From assembly GCA_947460165.1 (NCBI GenBank), contig CANHKH010000236.1, positions 1 to 5,738 on the forward strand: DNA of 5,738 bases, in the 5' to 3' direction. This document shows positions 3,276 through 5,738 of this stretch, in pieces. Under the pieces are notes generated by a model. That model was not told the DNA's origin. It searched no databases and was given only the letters and a program-made list of their open reading frames with translations. Position numbers and translations under genes: made by a program. Position 1 is the first letter of the stretch, and the number at the start of each line of letters is the position of its first letter. This DNA comes from Comamonadaceae bacterium. GTDB lineage: Bacteria > Pseudomonadota > Gammaproteobacteria > Burkholderiales > Burkholderiaceae_C.

Positions 3276-5738
3276 TTGAACGAACTCACCGACAGCAAAT
3301 ACCTGGCCCAGGCCCTGGGCGCCCAGCGCATCAGCGTGCGCGGGGCGCGCACGCACAACCTCAAGAACATCGACCTCGACATTCCGCGCAACCAGCTGGT
3401 GGTCATCACGGGGCTGTCGGGCTCGGGCAAGTCCTCACTGGCCTTTGACACGCTCTACGCCGAGGGCCAGCGCCGCTACGTGGAGAGCTTGTCCACCTAC
3501 GCCAGGCAGTTTTTGCAGCTCATGGACAAGCCCGATGTGGACTTGATCGAGGGCCTGTCGCCCGCCATTTCCATAGAACAAAAGGCCGCCTCACACAACC
3601 CGCGCTCCACCGTGGGCACGGTCACTGAAATCCACGACTACCTGCGCCTGTTGTACGCCCGCGCGGGCACGCCTTTTTGCCCAGAGCATGACCTGCCGCT
3701 GCAGGCCCAAAGCGTGGGCGAAATGGTGGACGCGGTGCTGGCCCTGCCCGAGGGCACCCGGCTCATGATCTTGGCGCCCGTGGCGCGCGAGCGCAAAGGC
3801 GAGTTTGTCGATGTGTTCGAGCAAATGCAGGCGCGCGGCTATGTGCGCTTTCGGGTGGACGGCCAGACTTACGAGACCGAGAACCTGCCCAAGCTCAAAA
3901 AGGCCGAAAAGCACAACATCGACGTGGTGATAGACCGCATCAAGGTGCGCCACGCCCCGCTGGAAGGCGACCGCCAGGAGTTCGACCAGCTCAAGCAGCG
4001 CCTGGCCGAAAGCTTTGAAGCGGCCTTGCTGCTGGCCGAGGGCAAGGCCATGTCCCTGGACATGGACGCCGCGCCCGGCCAGGGCGAGCGCCTGTTCAGC
4101 GCCAAATTCGCCTGCCCGGTGTGCGACTACTCGCTGGCCGAGATGGAGCCGCGCCTGTTTTCCTTCAACTCGCCCATGGGCGCGTGCAGCTGCTGCGACG
4201 GCCTGGGCCACCGCGACTACTTTGACCCGCAGCGCGTGGTGGCTTTCCCCACGCTGAGCCTGGCCAGCGGCGCCATCAAGGGCTGGGACAGGCGCAACGC
4301 GTCTTACTTTGCCCTGCTTGAAAGCCTGGCCAAGCACTACCAAGTGAGCATTGAAGAGCCTTTTGAGTCCTGGCCACCCGCCGTGCAGCAGGTGGTTTTG
4401 CAGGGCTCGGGCAGCGAAGAAATCAAGTTCAGCTACGTGGTCGAGTCTGGCCAGTCGGCCGGCCGCAAAGTCACCAAAAAGCATGCCTTTGAAGGAGTGA
4501 TCCCCAACTTTGAACGCCGCTGGCGCGACACCGACTCCAACGTGGTGCGCGAAGAGCTGGCGCGTTACCGCAGCGTGCAGCCCTGTCCCGACTGCCAGGG
4601 CACGCGGCTCAGGCGCGAGGCCCGCCATGTGTTCTTGGTCAACGGCCAGAGCGGCGAGCGCAAAGCCATTTACGAGATCAGCGGCGCCACGCTGCGCGAG
4701 AGCCTGGCCTACTTCACGGCTTTGAACATGCACGGCGCCAAGGCCGACATTGCGGCCAAGGTGGTGCGCGAAATTGGCTTGCGCCTGAAGTTCTTGAACG
4801 ACGTGGGCCTGAACTACCTCAGCCTGGACCGCAGCGCCGACACCCTCTCAGGCGGCGAGTCTCAGCGCATTCGCCTGGCCTCGCAAATTGGCTCTGGCCT
4901 CACTGGCGTGATGTACGTGCTCGACGAGCCCAGCATAGGCCTGCACCAACGCGACAACGACAGGCTCATCGCCACACTGCAACACCTGCGCGACATTGGC
5001 AACAGCGTGTTGGTGGTCGAGCACGATGAAGACATGATACGCGCGGCCGACCACGTCATCGACATGGGGCCGGGTGCCGGCATCCACGGCGGGCGCGTCA
5101 TGGCCCAGGGCACCTGCGCAGATGTCCAAGCCCACCCCGACTCGCTCACCGGCCGCTACCTGTCGGGCGCGCTGCGCATAGCGGTGCCCGCCACCCGAAC
5201 GCCCTGGCAGCCCGTCAAGGACGGCGCGCCCGGCGCCTTGCAGGCCTTGCGCATCGTGGGCGCCAGCGGCCACAACCTGCAACACGTCAGCGTGGACTTT
5301 CCGGTGGGCCTTTTCACCTGCGTCACCGGCGTCTCGGGCTCGGGCAAGTCCACCTTGGTCAACGACACGCTGTATGCCGCCGTGGCCCGCCACCTCTACC
5401 GCGCCCACGAGGAACCCGCGCCGCACCAAGCCGTAGAAGGCCAGGAGTACTTCGACAAAGTCATCAACGTCGACCAGTCGCCCATAGGCCGCACGCCGCG
5501 CAGCAACCCGGCCACCTACACGGGCCTCTTCACCCCCATTCGCGAGCTGATGGCCGAGATGAACAGCGCCAAAGAACGCGGCTACGGCGCAGGGCGCTTT
5601 TCCTTCAATGTCGCGGGTGGCCGCTGCGAGGCCTGCCAGGGCGACGGCATGGTCAAGGTGGAGATGCACTTTTTGCCCGACGTCTACGTGCCCTGCGACA
5701 TCTGCCACGGCCAGCGCTACAACCGCGAAACCCTGGAA
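3276..5738 (+). CDS. uvrA: Excinuclease ABC subunit A (UvrA), 3' end cut by the window
   Basis: UvrA is the dimeric ATPase that finds bulky DNA lesions and loads UvrB in nucleotide excision repair. From the TTG, 821 residues are visible. They include Walker A GLSGSGKSS (46-54), a CPEH pair (C135, H138), and the first zinc module C280/C283/C304/C307. Next come C437/C440 (CPDCQGTRLRREARHV), the first ABC signature LSGGESQR (524-531), Walker B with D550 and E551 (VLDEPSIGL), and the H-loop H583 (VVEHDED). The second half has Walker A GVSGSGKST (685-693) and zinc-module cysteines C784/C787/C807/C810. The frame is still open at the last base, about 180 residues before the usual C-terminus, so the second signature and Walker B lie outside. 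The frame is also open upstream to an ATG at 3231. TTG is preferred because that ATG sits in the -10 and its extra 15 residues do not look like UvrA, but the Shine-Dalgarno before TTG is weak. No frameshift is seen. Confidence 0.95.
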   Translation, partial: MNELTDSKYLAQALGAQRISVRGARTHNLKNIDLDIPRNQLVVITGLSGSGKSSLAFDTLYAEGQRRYVESLSTYARQFLQLMDKPDVDLIEGLSPAISIEQKAASHNPRSTVGTVTEIHDYLRLLYARAGTPFCPEHDLPLQAQSVGEMVDAVLALPEGTRLMILAPVARERKGEFVDVFEQMQARGYVRFRVDGQTYETENLPKLKKAEKHNIDVVIDRIKVRHAPLEGDRQEFDQLKQRLAESFEAALLLAEGKAMSLDMDAAPGQGERLFSAKFACPVCDYSLAEMEPRLFSFNSPMGACSCCDGLGHRDYFDPQRVVAFPTLSLASGAIKGWDRRNASYFALLESLAKHYQVSIEEPFESWPPAVQQVVLQGSGSEEIKFSYVVESGQSAGRKVTKKHAFEGVIPNFERRWRDTDSNVVREELARYRSVQPCPDCQGTRLRREARHVFLVNGQSGERKAIYEISGATLRESLAYFTALNMHGAKADIAAKVVREIGLRLKFLNDVGLNYLSLDRSADTLSGGESQRIRLASQIGSGLTGVMYVLDEPSIGLHQRDNDRLIATLQHLRDIGNSVLVVEHDEDMIRAADHVIDMGPGAGIHGGRVMAQGTCADVQAHPDSLTGRYLSGALRIAVPATRTPWQPVKDGAPGALQALRIVGASGHNLQHVSVDFPVGLFTCVTGVSGSGKSTLVNDTLYAAVARHLYRAHEEPAPHQAVEGQEYFDKVINVDQSPIGRTPRSNPATYTGLFTPIRELMAEMNSAKERGYGAGRFSFNVAGGRCEACQGDGMVKVEMHFLPDVYVPCDICHGQRYNRETLE

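Noticed and set aside
2395..3279. Long + strand reading frame of about 294 residues opposite ssb
   Set aside because: It is the antisense shadow of ssb joined to intergenic sequence containing the terminator and REP-like element. Its Ala/Gly/Arg-rich translation has no family resemblance.
3591..4733. Long minus-strand reading frame (380 residues) inside uvrA
   Set aside because: This is a GC-driven antisense open frame. The + strand encodes uninterrupted, well-conserved UvrA here, and the antisense product is compositionally odd with no recognisable domain.
4848..5708. Second long minus-strand reading frame (286 residues) inside uvrA
   Set aside because: This is the same kind of antisense shadow of UvrA, rich in Ala, Val, Gly and His, with no motif.

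Overview
The window is high-GC bacterial DNA with short intergenic gaps. Its proteins read as betaproteobacterial, most likely Burkholderiales and probably Comamonadaceae. That placement rests on recognising the SSB, UvrA and PaaY sequences from memory, not on a search. Six protein genes are supported. No RNA gene, insertion sequence or CRISPR array is visible.

Left part (1-1361): paaY on the + strand encodes a left-handed beta-helix, gamma-carbonic-anhydrase-like thioesterase of phenylacetate catabolism. It converges on a two-gene minus-strand toxin-antitoxin operon, in which a Phd/YefM-type antitoxin comes first and a PIN-domain RNase toxin follows with a 4-base ATGA overlap. Upstream of the antitoxin, four 9-bp units starting TGAT lie across the predicted promoter and are a candidate autoregulatory operator.

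Middle part (1362-2595): a divergent + strand gene encodes a crotonase-fold (enoyl-CoA hydratase/isomerase family) protein. The oxyanion-hole motifs are kept, but both glutamates of classical hydratases are replaced. Behind it, 201 bases without a gene hold a REP-like element resembling the REP sequences of Pseudomonas, a second small inverted repeat, and a perfect 12-bp-stem bidirectional terminator. The terminator serves this gene and the convergent ssb.

Right part (2596-5738): ssb (minus) and uvrA (plus, cut by the window end) are divergent across a 176-base spacer. Both act in DNA maintenance: SSB coats single strands, and UvrA is the damage-sensing ATPase of nucleotide excision repair. 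Candidate promoters are visible for both, but no LexA-type CTG-N10-CAG box was found. The uvrA start is ambiguous; a TTG at 3276 is preferred because the only upstream in-frame ATG lies inside a good -10 hexamer.

The genes are mostly ordinary. The parts most worth a second look are non-coding: the 9-bp operator array and the REP-like element. The crotonase with an altered active site is the most interesting protein. I see no convincing new multi-gene system.
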